DNA of 54,900 nt from contig CAIMLG010000008.1 of NCBI GenBank assembly GCA_903842235.1, forward strand, positions 1 through 54,900, read 5' to 3'. The notes under the pieces were generated by a model. The model was not told the DNA's origin. It did not search any database and saw only the letters and a list, made by a program, of their open reading frames with translations. A program made the translations under genes and the position numbers. This stretch comes from an uncultured Verrucomicrobia subdivision 3 bacterium (lineage in GTDB: Bacteria; Verrucomicrobiota; Verrucomicrobiia; Limisphaerales; UBA11358). Positions 45,065 to 53,350 of the stretch are shown in pieces; position 1 is the first letter of the stretch; the number at the start of each line of letters is the position of its first letter.

Positions 45065-46722
45065 GGCTGGCCGCTCTTGCTGCCCGTGAGTTCGGCGTAA
45101 ACCGGCGTATTGCGCAGTTCGCGGTTGGCCTCAAGTTGCAGCCAGGCTTGAAACGCCTCGTTTTGCCGGGCGCGGCGGATTTGCGCCATGTAGGACGTCA
45201 ATTCCGCCGTTTTCTTGGCCAGATCCACGGGCATGAGCTGCTTGACGAACAAGATGAATCCGCCTTCGGCCGTGGGGATCAAATTGCTGACCCGGCCCAC
45301 CGGCGTCATGAACGCGGCTTGTTTCAACTGGGTCATTCCCCCGAGGGCGTTGGCTTCCGGCAGATAGGAGGAGTTCAGGGAAAAGGCGGGCAACAACAAC
45401 GCCGTGAAGCCGCTGGTGGCGGCCGCCTGAGCGAAGGATTTACCCGCCGCCATCTGGTTGGTGACGATCAGGTGGAAGCTGGCCCCTGCGCGCTGGGCCA
45501 GCATCGTGGCCTCTCGCTCCTGATAGTCCTGTGTGACCCGGTTCCGGATCTGGCCCAGCGTCGGGATGGCGCTGAGGATTTGATTTTGCAGGGCAATCAC
45601 AAAAATCGCCTTTGTTCCGGCCAGCGGTCCGGCAAACGGTTCCTCGGCATTCAACTTGAAAGCGGCCTTGGTGAACGCCTGGGAAACCTCCAGATTGAGC
45701 GGGCCGTCGGCGGCATCGAAGGGGGCCGTCGCGTGAACCGCCAGGCCTTTTTGCTTCGCCAGCTCAGCGAGGTTTTCCGGTTTCGCCGGATCCATTCCAA
45801 ACAAGGCGCTGGTAAATTCCTTGGCCTGCTGGCCGGCATCGGCTTGGGCGCGGTTTTGAATGAGCACTTCGCGGATCTTGGCCTTGGCCTCCTCGGGCGT
45901 CTTGGCGTCGGGGAACTCGGACGCACCATATTGGCGATAGGCGGCCTCAACGTTTTCCTCAAAGTTGGTCTTCGCCCATTCGGCCTTGGCTTGGGCGAGA
46001 TAATTCGACACTTCAAAGGCGACGTAAGTCACCTGCACGCGGTCGGGTTCGCGATAGGCGGCCAGATTGTTGGTGTAAAATTGCGCGACGGCGTCGGGGG
46101 TGACGGTGACCTGTGCCAGATAATTCGACGTGGCAAAGACCACGGCTTGGGCGGAAATCTCCTGATTTTCCCGATCGTAAATCTGGCCGGCATCCTGCGG
46201 CGATACGAGCGTGCCGGACAAACCCAGCGTCTGAACCAATTGCTGGATGATCAGGTCATTGCGGAGAAATCGCTGCAGGTCGCCATCGTTGAGTCCTTGG
46301 CGGGCCAGCAGGTCGAGGAATTGTTCCATCGGCATCGACTGACCATTGCGCCCGAGCGATTTGAGCAGGTCCACTGCCGCGGCTTTAATGGCTTCATAGT
46401 TGACGTGAATGCCCAGGCTCTTCGCCTTGCGGGTTAGCAGCAGGCGCAGGTAAGTTTCGCGGTTCAGGTCTTCGCGCTTAAAGTTCGGGCTTTTTTCCGG
46501 CGTGACCCCGTTGCGCAGCCAGTAGTAAAGAATGTATTCCCGCTGCGCCTGCGCAAAGGCTTCGCCCGTGATGTCCTGGCCGTAAATGGTGCCGTAACCG
46601 CCGTTGCGTCGGCCGCCGCTGCGTCCGGGGCCGGAACCCATGAACACCACAAAAGAAATAATTGTGAGGGGAATAATGCTCCACCAGAGCACGGCCGAAT
46701 GTTTGCGAATTGTTCCAATCAT
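45061..46722 (-). CDS. SurA/PpiD-like membrane-anchored periplasmic chaperone
   Basis: 553 residues from the Met of MIGTIRKHSAVLWWS. One N-terminal helix (ILWWSIIPLTIISFVVFMG-type anchor) is followed by a SurA/PpiD N-terminal domain (TIYGQDITGEAFAQAQREYILY), then repeated helical segments (NYLAQVTVTPDAVAQFYTNN, the chaperone-like NLAAYREPDRV) and a C-terminal part. No complete parvulin active site is evident, so it may lack isomerase activity. It probably helps folding of exported proteins. The start lies one base after the previous stop, and its own stop overlaps rluA. An upstream Met adds 21 residues within the preceding gene. Confidence 0.8.
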   Translation of the reverse strand: MIGTIRKHSAVLWWSIIPLTIISFVVFMGSGPGRSGGRRNGGYGTIYGQDITGEAFAQAQREYILYYWLRNGVTPEKSPNFKREDLNRETYLRLLLTRKAKSLGIHVNYEAIKAAAVDLLKSLGRNGQSMPMEQFLDLLARQGLNDGDLQRFLRNDLIIQQLVQTLGLSGTLVSPQDAGQIYDRENQEISAQAVVFATSNYLAQVTVTPDAVAQFYTNNLAAYREPDRVQVTYVAFEVSNYLAQAKAEWAKTNFEENVEAAYRQYGASEFPDAKTPEEAKAKIREVLIQNRAQADAGQQAKEFTSALFGMDPAKPENLAELAKQKGLAVHATAPFDAADGPLNLEVSQAFTKAAFKLNAEEPFAGPLAGTKAIFVIALQNQILSAIPTLGQIRNRVTQDYQEREATMLAQRAGASFHLIVTNQMAAGKSFAQAAATSGFTALLLPAFSLNSSYLPEANALGGMTQLKQAAFMTPVGRVSNLIPTAEGGFILFVKQLMPVDLAKKTAELTSYMAQIRRARQNEAFQAWLQLEANRELRNTPVYAELTGSKSGQP

Positions 46723-46723
46723 A

Positions 46724-47845
46724 TTAAAAGTGAACGCGAAGGCTAACGCGCCCGGCGAAACAAGGCAAACGCAAAAGCTCGACAAGCGGAGCTGGTCCGG
46801 GCGGGTTGACCGGCGGCGGCGGCCGGCTGGCTTCGGTTTCGCGATCGGGAGCCGGATTGCTCCGGCGTCCCGTTTGGGCGGGAATGATCAAGTCGATTAT
46901 CAGGGGTAAATGGTCGCTGCCTACCGGCGGCCCCGTTTGTTTATCCAGAACGCGAATCGCCGGCGAAACTAAGCCGTGATCCAGCGGAAGGCGACCGAAG
47001 GGGAATGCTGCCGGCCACGATCCGACCAGTCCGCACCGGGCGGCAGCGTTCTTTAAACCGCTGGCGCGCCGGAGCTCGCGGAAATCGGGGCTCCACGGCG
47101 TGCAATTCAGGTCGCCCAGCACAATCACCGGCGGGGTTTGGCGGCGAACCAGCGCGGCGATTTGCTGCAGCTGCTCATTGCGCCGCCGGGCGTAGGCGGC
47201 GGAACCGGGCGGCAGGGGATGGGTGCCCAGCAGCCAGACCGGTTGGCCGCCCACGGTCAGGGTGGTGGCCAGGGAAGGCACCGCGGCCGAGCCGAGTTCG
47301 AGGATCGCGCTGTTCGTCAATGGGAGGCGGCTGTAGAGGGCGATGCCAAAATTATCCTCGCGGGGCTGGGCAACGACCGCCGGATAGCGGGCGCGAAGCG
47401 GTTGCAGGGCCTCCAGCCAAGTGTCATTTACTTCCATCACTAGAATCACATCCGCCTCCGCATTCTGAAGAAATTTTAGCGCCGCAGCGTGGTTTTGATT
47501 GTCCGTGTGGACATTCAGGCTGACCAGGCGCAAGGGGGTTCCGGAAGGGGTGCCGGGTGAGCGGGTCGGCCAAATCGCGGCTAAAACCAGCAGGGCATTC
47601 AACAGGGCCAAGGCGCTGCCGATGGCCGCCCGCCACCAACGTCGCTGCACCAGCCAAACGACGGTTAGAACGGCCAGGCCCAGCGCTAGGTGCGGGCGAA
47701 AGTGAGTGGCTAGTTCAAATACCCACCAGAGCCGCGCCAGAAAACCGGCCAAGGTTGCAGCCCCGAGAAGAGCGCCGATGACTTCCACCACGCCCCCAAA
47801 AGAGAAAGCCGGGCGGTGCGCGGAATCGGGTGGGGTGAAACTCAT
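46724..47845 (-). CDS. Endonuclease/exonuclease/phosphatase-family membrane protein
   Basis: 373 residues from MSFTPPDSAH. Three membrane helices in the first 105 residues, then an EEP domain: LRLVSLNVHTDN, VILVMEVND, a central GTHPLPPGSAAYA, VIVLGDLNCTPWSP and the closing GSDHLPLIIDL with the catalytic Asp-His. This resembles the YafD-type group of phosphodiesterases and lipid phosphatases on the membrane. The last 60 residues are proline-rich and unassigned. It starts 13 bases after the uvrB stop. A further upstream in-frame start overlaps uvrB. Confidence 0.85.
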   Translation of the reverse strand: MSFTPPDSAHRPAFSFGGVVEVIGALLGAATLAGFLARLWWVFELATHFRPHLALGLAVLTVVWLVQRRWWRAAIGSALALLNALLVLAAIWPTRSPGTPSGTPLRLVSLNVHTDNQNHAAALKFLQNAEADVILVMEVNDTWLEALQPLRARYPAVVAQPREDNFGIALYSRLPLTNSAILELGSAAVPSLATTLTVGGQPVWLLGTHPLPPGSAAYARRRNEQLQQIAALVRRQTPPVIVLGDLNCTPWSPDFRELRRASGLKNAAARCGLVGSWPAAFPFGRLPLDHGLVSPAIRVLDKQTGPPVGSDHLPLIIDLIIPAQTGRRSNPAPDRETEASRPPPPVNPPGPAPLVELLRLPCFAGRVSLRVHF

Positions 47846-47858
47846 GTGATGGCTCCGG

Positions 47859-49994
47859 CTAAAACGGGTTTTCCGAGCGCCGGCCGGTTTTCTGGCCGCC
47901 CCCAGACGAGTTCCGCCGTTTGGACGATTTGCGATAGCTGGTCGGTTTGGCCTCCGGCGGGCCGCCGTCAATCATGCGCTTCAATTCCTTGATTTGATCG
48001 CGCCGCAGGGCGGCCTTTTCAAACTGCAAATCTTCGGCGGCTTGGAGCATTTCCCCTTCCAGTTCGCGGATGGTTTCCGTCACGTCCAGGTCGGTGGTGG
48101 TTTCGCGCAGCAGCCCGACGGCGGCTGCGTGCTGATCCTCCTGCACGGCCAGGCTCTCCTCCACGGCGCGGCTCACGCTGCGCGGGGTGATGCCGTGTTC
48201 GGTGTTGTAGGCGATCTGGCGGGCGCGGCGTTGCTCGGTGATGGCGAGAAACTTTTTGATGCTGTTGGTCATCACGTCAGCATAGAGAATGACTTCGCCA
48301 TTCAGATGGCGCGCGGCGCGGCCGGCGGTCTGGATCAGGCTGGTTTCGCTGCGGAGAAAGCCTTCCTTGTCCGCATCGAGAATGGCCACGAGCGAAACTT
48401 CGGGCAAGTCGAGACCTTCGCGCAGCAGGTTGATGCCAACGAGCACATCGAACTCGCCTTTGCGCAGGGCGCGCAGGATTTCCACCCGCTCAATGGCCCC
48501 GATGTCGCTGTGGAGATATTGCACGCGGATGCCAATGTCGCGCAGGTAATCGGTGAGTTCCTCCGCCGTGCGCTTGGTCAAGGTCGTGACGAGCGTGCGC
48601 TCTTTTAGATCGCTGCGTTTACGGACCTCTTCCATTAGATCATCAATCTGCCCCTTGAGCGGCTTGACGGTGACTTTGGGGTCAATCAGGCCAGTGGGGC
48701 GGACGACGAGCTCCACGACGCCGGGTTGGAGTTCACGCTTTAGCGTGTCCGGGGAACAAGCTGAAGCTTGAACTCCAGCGCCAGCACTCGCGCGGCTCCA
48801 GCCGATCTCGCGCGGTGCGGGCGTGGCGCTGGCGTAGAGCGTTTGGTTTTGCAGGCCTTGGAATTCCAGAAAGTTCAGCGGCCGGTTGTCCAGTGCGCTC
48901 GGCAAACGAAAGCCGTGATCCACCAAAACGGTCTTGCGTGATTTGTCGCCTTCATACATGCCGCCGATCTGCGAAACGGTGACGTGCGACTCGTCAATCA
49001 CCAGCAAGTAATCATCGGGAAAAAAATCGAACAGCGTGGTTGGGCGCGAGCCGGGCGGACGGTTGGCGATGTGGCGGGAATAATTCTCGATGCCGGAGCA
49101 GAAGCCCATCTCCTCCATCATTTCCAGATCGAACTCCGTGCGCATCTTGATGCGCTGGGCTTCGAGCAGCTTGCCGTCGCGCTCAAATTCGGCGATGCGG
49201 ATGCCCAGTTCCTCGCGAATGGCCAGCAAGGCGCGCTTCAGCTTGTCGCCGGTGGTCACGAACTGTTTCGCGGGGAACATCATGTTGGCCTGGAGGGCTT
49301 CAATCTTTTTGCCGGTCAGCGGCTCGAAGCGGGTGAGTTTTTCGATCACGTCGCCGAAGAACTCGATGCGCAAGCCGTCTTCGCGGCCGGCGGGCCAGAC
49401 TTCCACGGTGTCGCCGCGCACGCGGAAATTGCCGCGCTCGAAGGCGAGGTCATTGCGCGAATATTGCAAATCCACCATGCGCGATAGAAATTGTTCGCGC
49501 GATAATTCCAGGCCGACGCGCACGGGAATCACCATCGCGGCGTAATCCTCCTTGCTGCCGATGCCGTAAATGCACGATACGCTGGCGATAACAATCACGT
49601 CGCGCCGCGTGAACAGCGAGGCCATCGTGGAAAGGCGCATCCGCTCGATGTCATCGTTCACGCTGGAATCTTTTTCGATGAACGTGTCGGTGCGCGGGAT
49701 GTAGGCTTCGGGCTGGTAGAAATCGAAATAGCTGACGAAGTATTCGACGGCGTTGTTGGGAAAAAAGCTTTTGAACTCGGCGTAGAGCTGGGCGGCGAGC
49801 GTCTTGTTGTGCGAAATGACGAGCGTGGGCTTGTTGACGTTGCGGATGACGTTCGCCACAGTGAAGGTCTTGCCGGAACCGGTGACGCCCAGCAGCGTCT
49901 GATGCTTCACGCCGGCGACCAGGCCGGCGGTCAGCTTGGCAATGGCCTGCGGCTGGTCGCCGGCGGGCGCGTAATCGGAAACGAGTTCGAACAC
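47859..49994 (-). CDS. uvrB: Excinuclease ABC subunit B with an in-frame palindromic insertion
   Basis: 711 residues from a GTG codon giving VFELVSDYAPAGDQPQAI, the normal UvrB start. Walker A GVTGSGKT, the beta-hairpin region YFVSYFDFYQPEAYIPRTDTFIEKD, motif LFDFFPDDYLLVIDESH, SATP, helicase motifs TLTKRTAEELTDYL and GINLLREGLDLPEVSLVAI, QTAGRAARH and the C-terminal UvrC-binding helix. UvrB verifies damage and loads UvrC in nucleotide-excision repair. Between SATP and RPTGLIDP there are about 22 more residues than in typical UvrB, coded by a cloverleaf palindrome (separate entry). The frame stays open upstream of the GTG, but those residues are low-complexity and not UvrB. Head of a four-gene operon with EEP, PpiD-like and rluA. 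Confidence 0.96.
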   Translation of the reverse strand: MFELVSDYAPAGDQPQAIAKLTAGLVAGVKHQTLLGVTGSGKTFTVANVIRNVNKPTLVISHNKTLAAQLYAEFKSFFPNNAVEYFVSYFDFYQPEAYIPRTDTFIEKDSSVNDDIERMRLSTMASLFTRRDVIVIASVSCIYGIGSKEDYAAMVIPVRVGLELSREQFLSRMVDLQYSRNDLAFERGNFRVRGDTVEVWPAGREDGLRIEFFGDVIEKLTRFEPLTGKKIEALQANMMFPAKQFVTTGDKLKRALLAIREELGIRIAEFERDGKLLEAQRIKMRTEFDLEMMEEMGFCSGIENYSRHIANRPPGSRPTTLFDFFPDDYLLVIDESHVTVSQIGGMYEGDKSRKTVLVDHGFRLPSALDNRPLNFLEFQGLQNQTLYASATPAPREIGWSRASAGAGVQASACSPDTLKRELQPGVVELVVRPTGLIDPKVTVKPLKGQIDDLMEEVRKRSDLKERTLVTTLTKRTAEELTDYLRDIGIRVQYLHSDIGAIERVEILRALRKGEFDVLVGINLLREGLDLPEVSLVAILDADKEGFLRSETSLIQTAGRAARHLNGEVILYADVMTNSIKKFLAITEQRRARQIAYNTEHGITPRSVSRAVEESLAVQEDQHAAAVGLLRETTTDLDVTETIRELEGEMLQAAEDLQFEKAALRRDQIKELKRMIDGGPPEAKPTSYRKSSKRRNSSGGGQKTGRRSENPF
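48727..48777. repeat. 51-base cloverleaf palindromic element inside uvrB
   Basis: Outer stem TGGAGTTCA (48727-48735) with TGAACTCCA (48769-48777); inside it two perfect hairpins, CACGCT-TT-AGCGTG (48734-48747) and CAAGCT-GA-AGCTTG (48757-48770). Together they form a three-way-junction layout. The insertion is in frame and encodes about GVQASACSPDTLKREL of UvrB. This resembles palindromic elements that enter coding genes, as known in Rickettsia. Confidence 0.8.
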
Positions 49995-50210
49995 GCGGGG
50001 AAAGTAGAACGCCCGGCGGCCAGCGTCAAACGCAACGCGGCGCGGCCACCCCAAAACCCGCCCAAGCCGCGAAATCGGATGGCCGCGAAAGGACGCCGGG
50101 ATCGGCGGGCAGGTTCCCGGTGCGCTTCGACCACCAACCTCAGACGCGCAGCGAGGCCAGGAACCCGGCCGGCCACCGCCGGAGACCGCGCCGCCGGATC
50201 CGGCGGCGAC

Positions 50211-50250
50211 CGAGATGACAGCCGATGACATGGGATGACATCCGATGACA
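50211..50250. repeat. Four tandem 10-base GATGACA units upstream of uvrB
   Basis: Units end in GATGACA at 50214, 50224, 50234 and 50244 with the preceding three bases varying (CGA, GCC, TGG, TCC). One helical-turn spacing suggests a multi-site operator on one face of the DNA, about 220 bases before the uvrB GTG. It is not a known LexA box by eye. Confidence 0.6.
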
Positions 50251-50318
50251 TAAAACAGATTTTTGATGACGTTGCTTGGCCGAGATGCTGGCCGGGAACG
50301 ATGCTGGCAAGTCGTTTT

Positions 50319-50369
50319 CCCCTCAGCCGGCCTCCGGCCACCCCGACCGGAAAAGGCCGGGATGAGGGG
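50319..50369. repeat. REP-like palindrome between uvrB and the terminase genes
   Basis: Outer arms CCCCTCA (50319-50325) and TGAGGGG (50363-50369). Inside are GCCGG-CCT-CCGGC (50326-50338) and a second CCGG stem with AAAA loop (50347-50358). The core resembles the CCCTCA.CCGGCCT.CGGCCACC repeat seen between genes in many GC-rich bacteria. A RAYT-type transposase is encoded 3 kb away. Confidence 0.55.
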
Positions 50370-50425
50370 GCGCCCGCCGGCAGCGGGGCGTTCAAATTCA
50401 AGTTTGCTACAAAGGGGCATGGAAG

Positions 50426-51871
50426 CTAAAAGCCGTGGAGTTTTTTGACCCCGCACCACGGGATGCGGGTGGCGACGAGGTAGCGGAGGGCGTCGGCGGC
50501 ATCGTCGCCGCCGAGGCCCTCCTCGTTGACGTTGGTTTTGAGCACGTCGGCGGGGTGGTCGGGATCGTGCTGGAGGAAGGGGAGGCAATCGAGGAGATGT
50601 TTGCAGCGCTCATGGATAAAGAGCGTGGGTTTGATGCCGACGGCAGGGTCGCCGAGGCGGGATTGGATTTCCGCCCAGCCCGGCACCCGGTGGGTATTGG
50701 CCAGCTTGATGCGAAGGCCGAATTCGGCGAACTGTTTGGCGAGGTTGCTGCCATTGAACTGGGTGCTGAACAGATCGCCGCCGGCGGAGATCTGGCGGAG
50801 CAGCCAGGGGGCGGTGGGGCGGTGCATCCGGTATTCGGGAGAGCCCGGCAGGCAGGCAAAGATCTGGTTACGCTGGCACATGGCCTTGATGGCCTGAGCA
50901 TGACGCTGCGGAATCCAGTTCCGTTCGGCGTGCTCATCCACGATGTAGAGATTGTCCTGATCATCGCGGGCGGCGAGCAGGACGACGGTGAAATGGGTGA
51001 AGCCATAATCCATGCCGGCGACCCACTCGGTGATTTGGTAATTATGCCGGTCGAAATCCTGGAGGACATGGACGTCGGGGCGGAAGGTATTGAAGAACTG
51101 GCCGGAGGCGATATGCCAATCGCCATCGCGCCAGGCCGCCCGTTGCCAGCCGGTGCACTGGTCGAGAATGGCGTGGTATTCCGGATTGATGAACCGGTTG
51201 TGCTCCACGCGGGCCGGAATAAAGCGGGTGGCGGACTCGGCCCCGCGCTCATGGGGCAAGACAAAGGTGTGGCGAAACCATTCATGTCCGACGCCGCCGG
51301 GGTTGGTGGTGGCGTAGAGGCGCGGGCGCCAGTTGGGTTTGGAGGTGCGGAGGCAGGTGAGAATGTTCTGGTATTTCCGGGCGGTGAGGGTGGTGGCCTC
51401 CTCGATGCCGATGACGTCGTATTCGATGCCGAGGAAGGCGTCGATTTCCTTTTCGTGCTGATAGTGGCGGACGATAATGCGGGAGCCATTCTCGAACGTG
51501 AGGATGCCCCGCGAGGCATTGAAGGTGTGCCGGAGGGTGGAAAAGATGCGCTGGCGGAGGTTTTCAAAATTCTCGAGGTTGGATTTGCCGCTCTGGCGGA
51601 GGAGAAGGCAGGTGAGCCCGGGGATGCGCTGGCAATCGTCGGCCCCCAACTGGGCGACGAGCCAGTGGGATTTGCCGCCGCCCCGGGCGCCCCCATAGCC
51701 GATGGCGGTGGGCCCTGCCGGTTGATCGCAGAGGCGGGCGGCGGCGCTGGCGGCGAGCTGGCGCGGCTGGAGGAGCTGGCCGGCCCGGATGAAATTTTCC
51801 ATCTGGTCGGCGGGGCAGCCGGCGGCGCGGCCGGCGGCGGCATATTGCAGGGGATCGAAGGGTTCACTCAT
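50426..51871 (-). CDS. Phage-type terminase large subunit
   Basis: 481 residues from MSEPFDPLQYAAAG. ATPase domain with Walker A GGARGGGKSH (60-69), Walker B YDVIGIEEAT (151-160, Glu157/158) and the coupling motif YATTNPGGVGH (about 186-195). Nuclease domain with GMDYGF (Asp288), YIVDEH and the C-terminal GGDDAADALRYL. All catalytic acids seem intact, so it could pump and cut DNA. Terminases package phage genomes into capsids, but no portal, protease or capsid gene is in the window. It follows the small subunit by 11 bases. It may belong to a satellite, a decayed prophage or a domesticated module. Confidence 0.9.
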   Translation of the reverse strand: MSEPFDPLQYAAAGRAAGCPADQMENFIRAGQLLQPRQLAASAAARLCDQPAGPTAIGYGGARGGGKSHWLVAQLGADDCQRIPGLTCLLLRQSGKSNLENFENLRQRIFSTLRHTFNASRGILTFENGSRIIVRHYQHEKEIDAFLGIEYDVIGIEEATTLTARKYQNILTCLRTSKPNWRPRLYATTNPGGVGHEWFRHTFVLPHERGAESATRFIPARVEHNRFINPEYHAILDQCTGWQRAAWRDGDWHIASGQFFNTFRPDVHVLQDFDRHNYQITEWVAGMDYGFTHFTVVLLAARDDQDNLYIVDEHAERNWIPQRHAQAIKAMCQRNQIFACLPGSPEYRMHRPTAPWLLRQISAGGDLFSTQFNGSNLAKQFAEFGLRIKLANTHRVPGWAEIQSRLGDPAVGIKPTLFIHERCKHLLDCLPFLQHDPDHPADVLKTNVNEEGLGGDDAADALRYLVATRIPWCGVKKLHGF

Positions 51872-51882
51872 AGGTTTTTTTT

Positions 51883-52530
51883 CTAGTTGGTGGTGGTGTT
51901 GGGTTTCGGCGGCACCGAAGGCGAAGCCACCGGGGCGGCGGCGGACGAGTCTGGACCGTAAAGGCGTTTGACGGCATTGAGGAGCTGCTGCTGGAGCGGG
52001 GACTCCGCATCCGGCGACGCGGGCAGCTCGGCCCCGGCGATGGCCGAGCGGGCGATGACCGAGGAGATTTTCAAGGCGCGGGAGACCTGGGCGAGGTTCA
52101 TCCGGTGCAAGTCGTCGTCGCCGAAGGATTCGAGGAAGCATTGGGCGGCGACGATCAGTTTTTGAGCGGCATCCCATTCCTGTTCGCGGAACAGGTCAAG
52201 GCGGCGGTGCCAATCGGCGGCCTGACGGAGCTGGAGGGTGGCCTGAGCGCGGGCGCCTGTTTCCAAGAGGCCGGCGTTGTAAGTCTGGATGCGCCCCGAC
52301 CAATCAAATTTGGCGGACCAATTCCTAACGGTCCCCGGATTTTCGCCAAGCTGGTCCGCCACGGCCTGGACGGAACGGGTTTGCCCGAGCTGAAAGAAGG
52401 CGCAGAAAGCGCTGAAAGCGCGCGGGGTTTCGCCGACATGCCGGGGAAAAAGGTCCGTGACCGGCGGCGGGTTAGGGGCGGCCGGTGGAGGATCGGCAAC
52501 AGGAGCAGATGCGAGATAATTCATGGTCAA
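51883..52530 (-). CDS. Terminase small subunit-like DNA-binding protein
   Basis: 215 residues. A helix-turn-helix of Terminase_1/IS-Phage type lies at about residues 50-82 (RSVQAVADQLGENPGTVRNW, then SAKFDWSGRIQTYN). The middle is helical (LDLFREQEWDAAQKLIVAAQ) and could form the oligomer, and the last 35 residues are Pro/Ala/Ser-rich. It binds the DNA to be packaged and guides the large subunit. The two genes are almost adjacent, as in phages. Its 5' end faces the XRE gene across a 102-base gap. Confidence 0.78.
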   Translation of the reverse strand: MTMNYLASAPVADPPPAAPNPPPVTDLFPRHVGETPRAFSAFCAFFQLGQTRSVQAVADQLGENPGTVRNWSAKFDWSGRIQTYNAGLLETGARAQATLQLRQAADWHRRLDLFREQEWDAAQKLIVAAQCFLESFGDDDLHRMNLAQVSRALKISSVIARSAIAGAELPASPDAESPLQQQLLNAVKRLYGPDSSAAAPVASPSVPPKPNTTTN

Positions 52531-52575
52531 ACCTTTCAGTTAAATGTCGTAGACTTAACAACACTCGTATAAATA

Positions 52576-52616
52576 AATCGTTTCGATTGACTTGGCAAGT
52601 ATTTTTATTGTAGATT
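52576..52616 (+). promoter_or_regulatory. Candidate XRE promoter with overlapping operator palindrome
   Basis: TTGACT (52587-52592) and TAGATT (52611-52616), 18 bases apart, resemble a -35/-10 pair ahead of the XRE gene. AATCG-TTT-CGATT (52576-52588), a perfect 5-bp inverted repeat, overlaps the -35 box and is a likely repressor site. The start codon follows about 17 bases after the -10. Confidence 0.5.
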
Positions 52617-52632
52617 TTATCACTCTCTAACC

Positions 52633-53328
52633 ATGAAAATAATTCAACGTAACGAAGCCGTGCGGGCGCTGCGAAAGATCATCGGATTAACGCAGGCGGA
52701 ATTTGCGGTGATGATCGGGGCGTCGAAGGATGCGGTGGTGAGCTGGGAGACGGGGCGGAATGAGTTATCGGAGACGTTTGCGCGGCGGATTGCGCTGGCG
52801 ACGGGGGTGGACGGCCGGACGCTGCGGCTGGGCGTCAGCGTGCCGTTCAGCGCGGCGGCGGACGCGCATTTTTACACGAAGGCGGATTTCGAACGGCACC
52901 AGCAAACCGAACTGGGCTTAACGGAAGCGGCGGCCGGGCGGCGGCTGGAGCATTGCCTGGATACGCTGCGGCTGTTGTTTGAGGCGGCGGCGCGAGCGAG
53001 CGAGGACCAGACGGGGCAACGCTGGCCGGGGCTGTTGGATTCGTTCATGCAATGGGGCGAAAGCGCACGGGAAGATTTCAAGCTGGGGCCGCAGATTGAC
53101 GCCCAACTGGCGCAACGCCGGTTTCCGGCGGGCGTCACGCAGACGTATCATGAATGGCGGGCCATGGCACGGCAGGACCCGGCGGCGCTGCGCGCGGCCG
53201 GTTTCCAAGATGACCCGGGCAAGGGCGACCGGGAGGAACTGCGACTGGAGCTGAACTGCGTGCCCGGCTGGGCCCCTGGGCGCAGCATGCAGCCGCCGAA
53301 ACCGGCGGTGATGCGGGCCGTGCTCTAA
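52633..53328 (+). CDS. XRE-family helix-turn-helix protein, divergent from the terminase genes
   Basis: 231 residues. The N-terminal 70 residues are a lambda-repressor-like HTH: RKIIGLTQAEFAVMIGASKDAVVSWETGRNELSE. A second, unassigned part follows, mostly helical with Arg/Glu-rich segments (TEAAAGRRLEHCLDTLRLLFEAAAR) and a tail ending in PPKPAVMRAVL. It probably represses itself and the terminase pair from the shared control region. No peptidase (LexA/CI cleavage) domain is seen. Confidence 0.85.
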   Translation: MKIIQRNEAVRALRKIIGLTQAEFAVMIGASKDAVVSWETGRNELSETFARRIALATGVDGRTLRLGVSVPFSAAADAHFYTKADFERHQQTELGLTEAAAGRRLEHCLDTLRLLFEAAARASEDQTGQRWPGLLDSFMQWGESAREDFKLGPQIDAQLAQRRFPAGVTQTYHEWRAMARQDPAALRAAGFQDDPGKGDREELRLELNCVPGWAPGRSMQPPKPAVMRAVL

Positions 53329-53350
53329 AATAACAAACTGCCGGGCGGGT

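Larger units (their letters stand above)
49995..50425. other. 431-base region upstream of uvrB
   Basis: The stretch from the uvrB start to the terminase large subunit stop. It holds a four-unit tandem repeat and a REP-like hairpin (separate entries), both likely non-coding. The uvrB frame stays open here only because the DNA is GC-rich and low in stops; the translation is Arg/Pro-rich with no domain. The uvrB promoter should lie here. Confidence 0.5.

Noticed and set aside
48727-48792. Intein in UvrB
   Set aside because: Insertion is only about 22 residues, far too short, and lacks splice-junction residues.
50211-50250. CRISPR-like repeat array
   Set aside because: Units are 10 bases in direct tandem with no spacers and no cas genes nearby.
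49995-50588. N-terminal extension of uvrB in the same frame
   Set aside because: The translation is Arg/Pro-rich without domain and crosses repeats and the end of the terminase gene; UvrB normally begins at VFELVSDY.
50435-51886. Long plus-strand frame of 483 codons over the terminase gene
   Set aside because: It is the complement of a gene with intact Walker and nuclease motifs; its own translation is Gly/Ala/Glu-rich and matches nothing.
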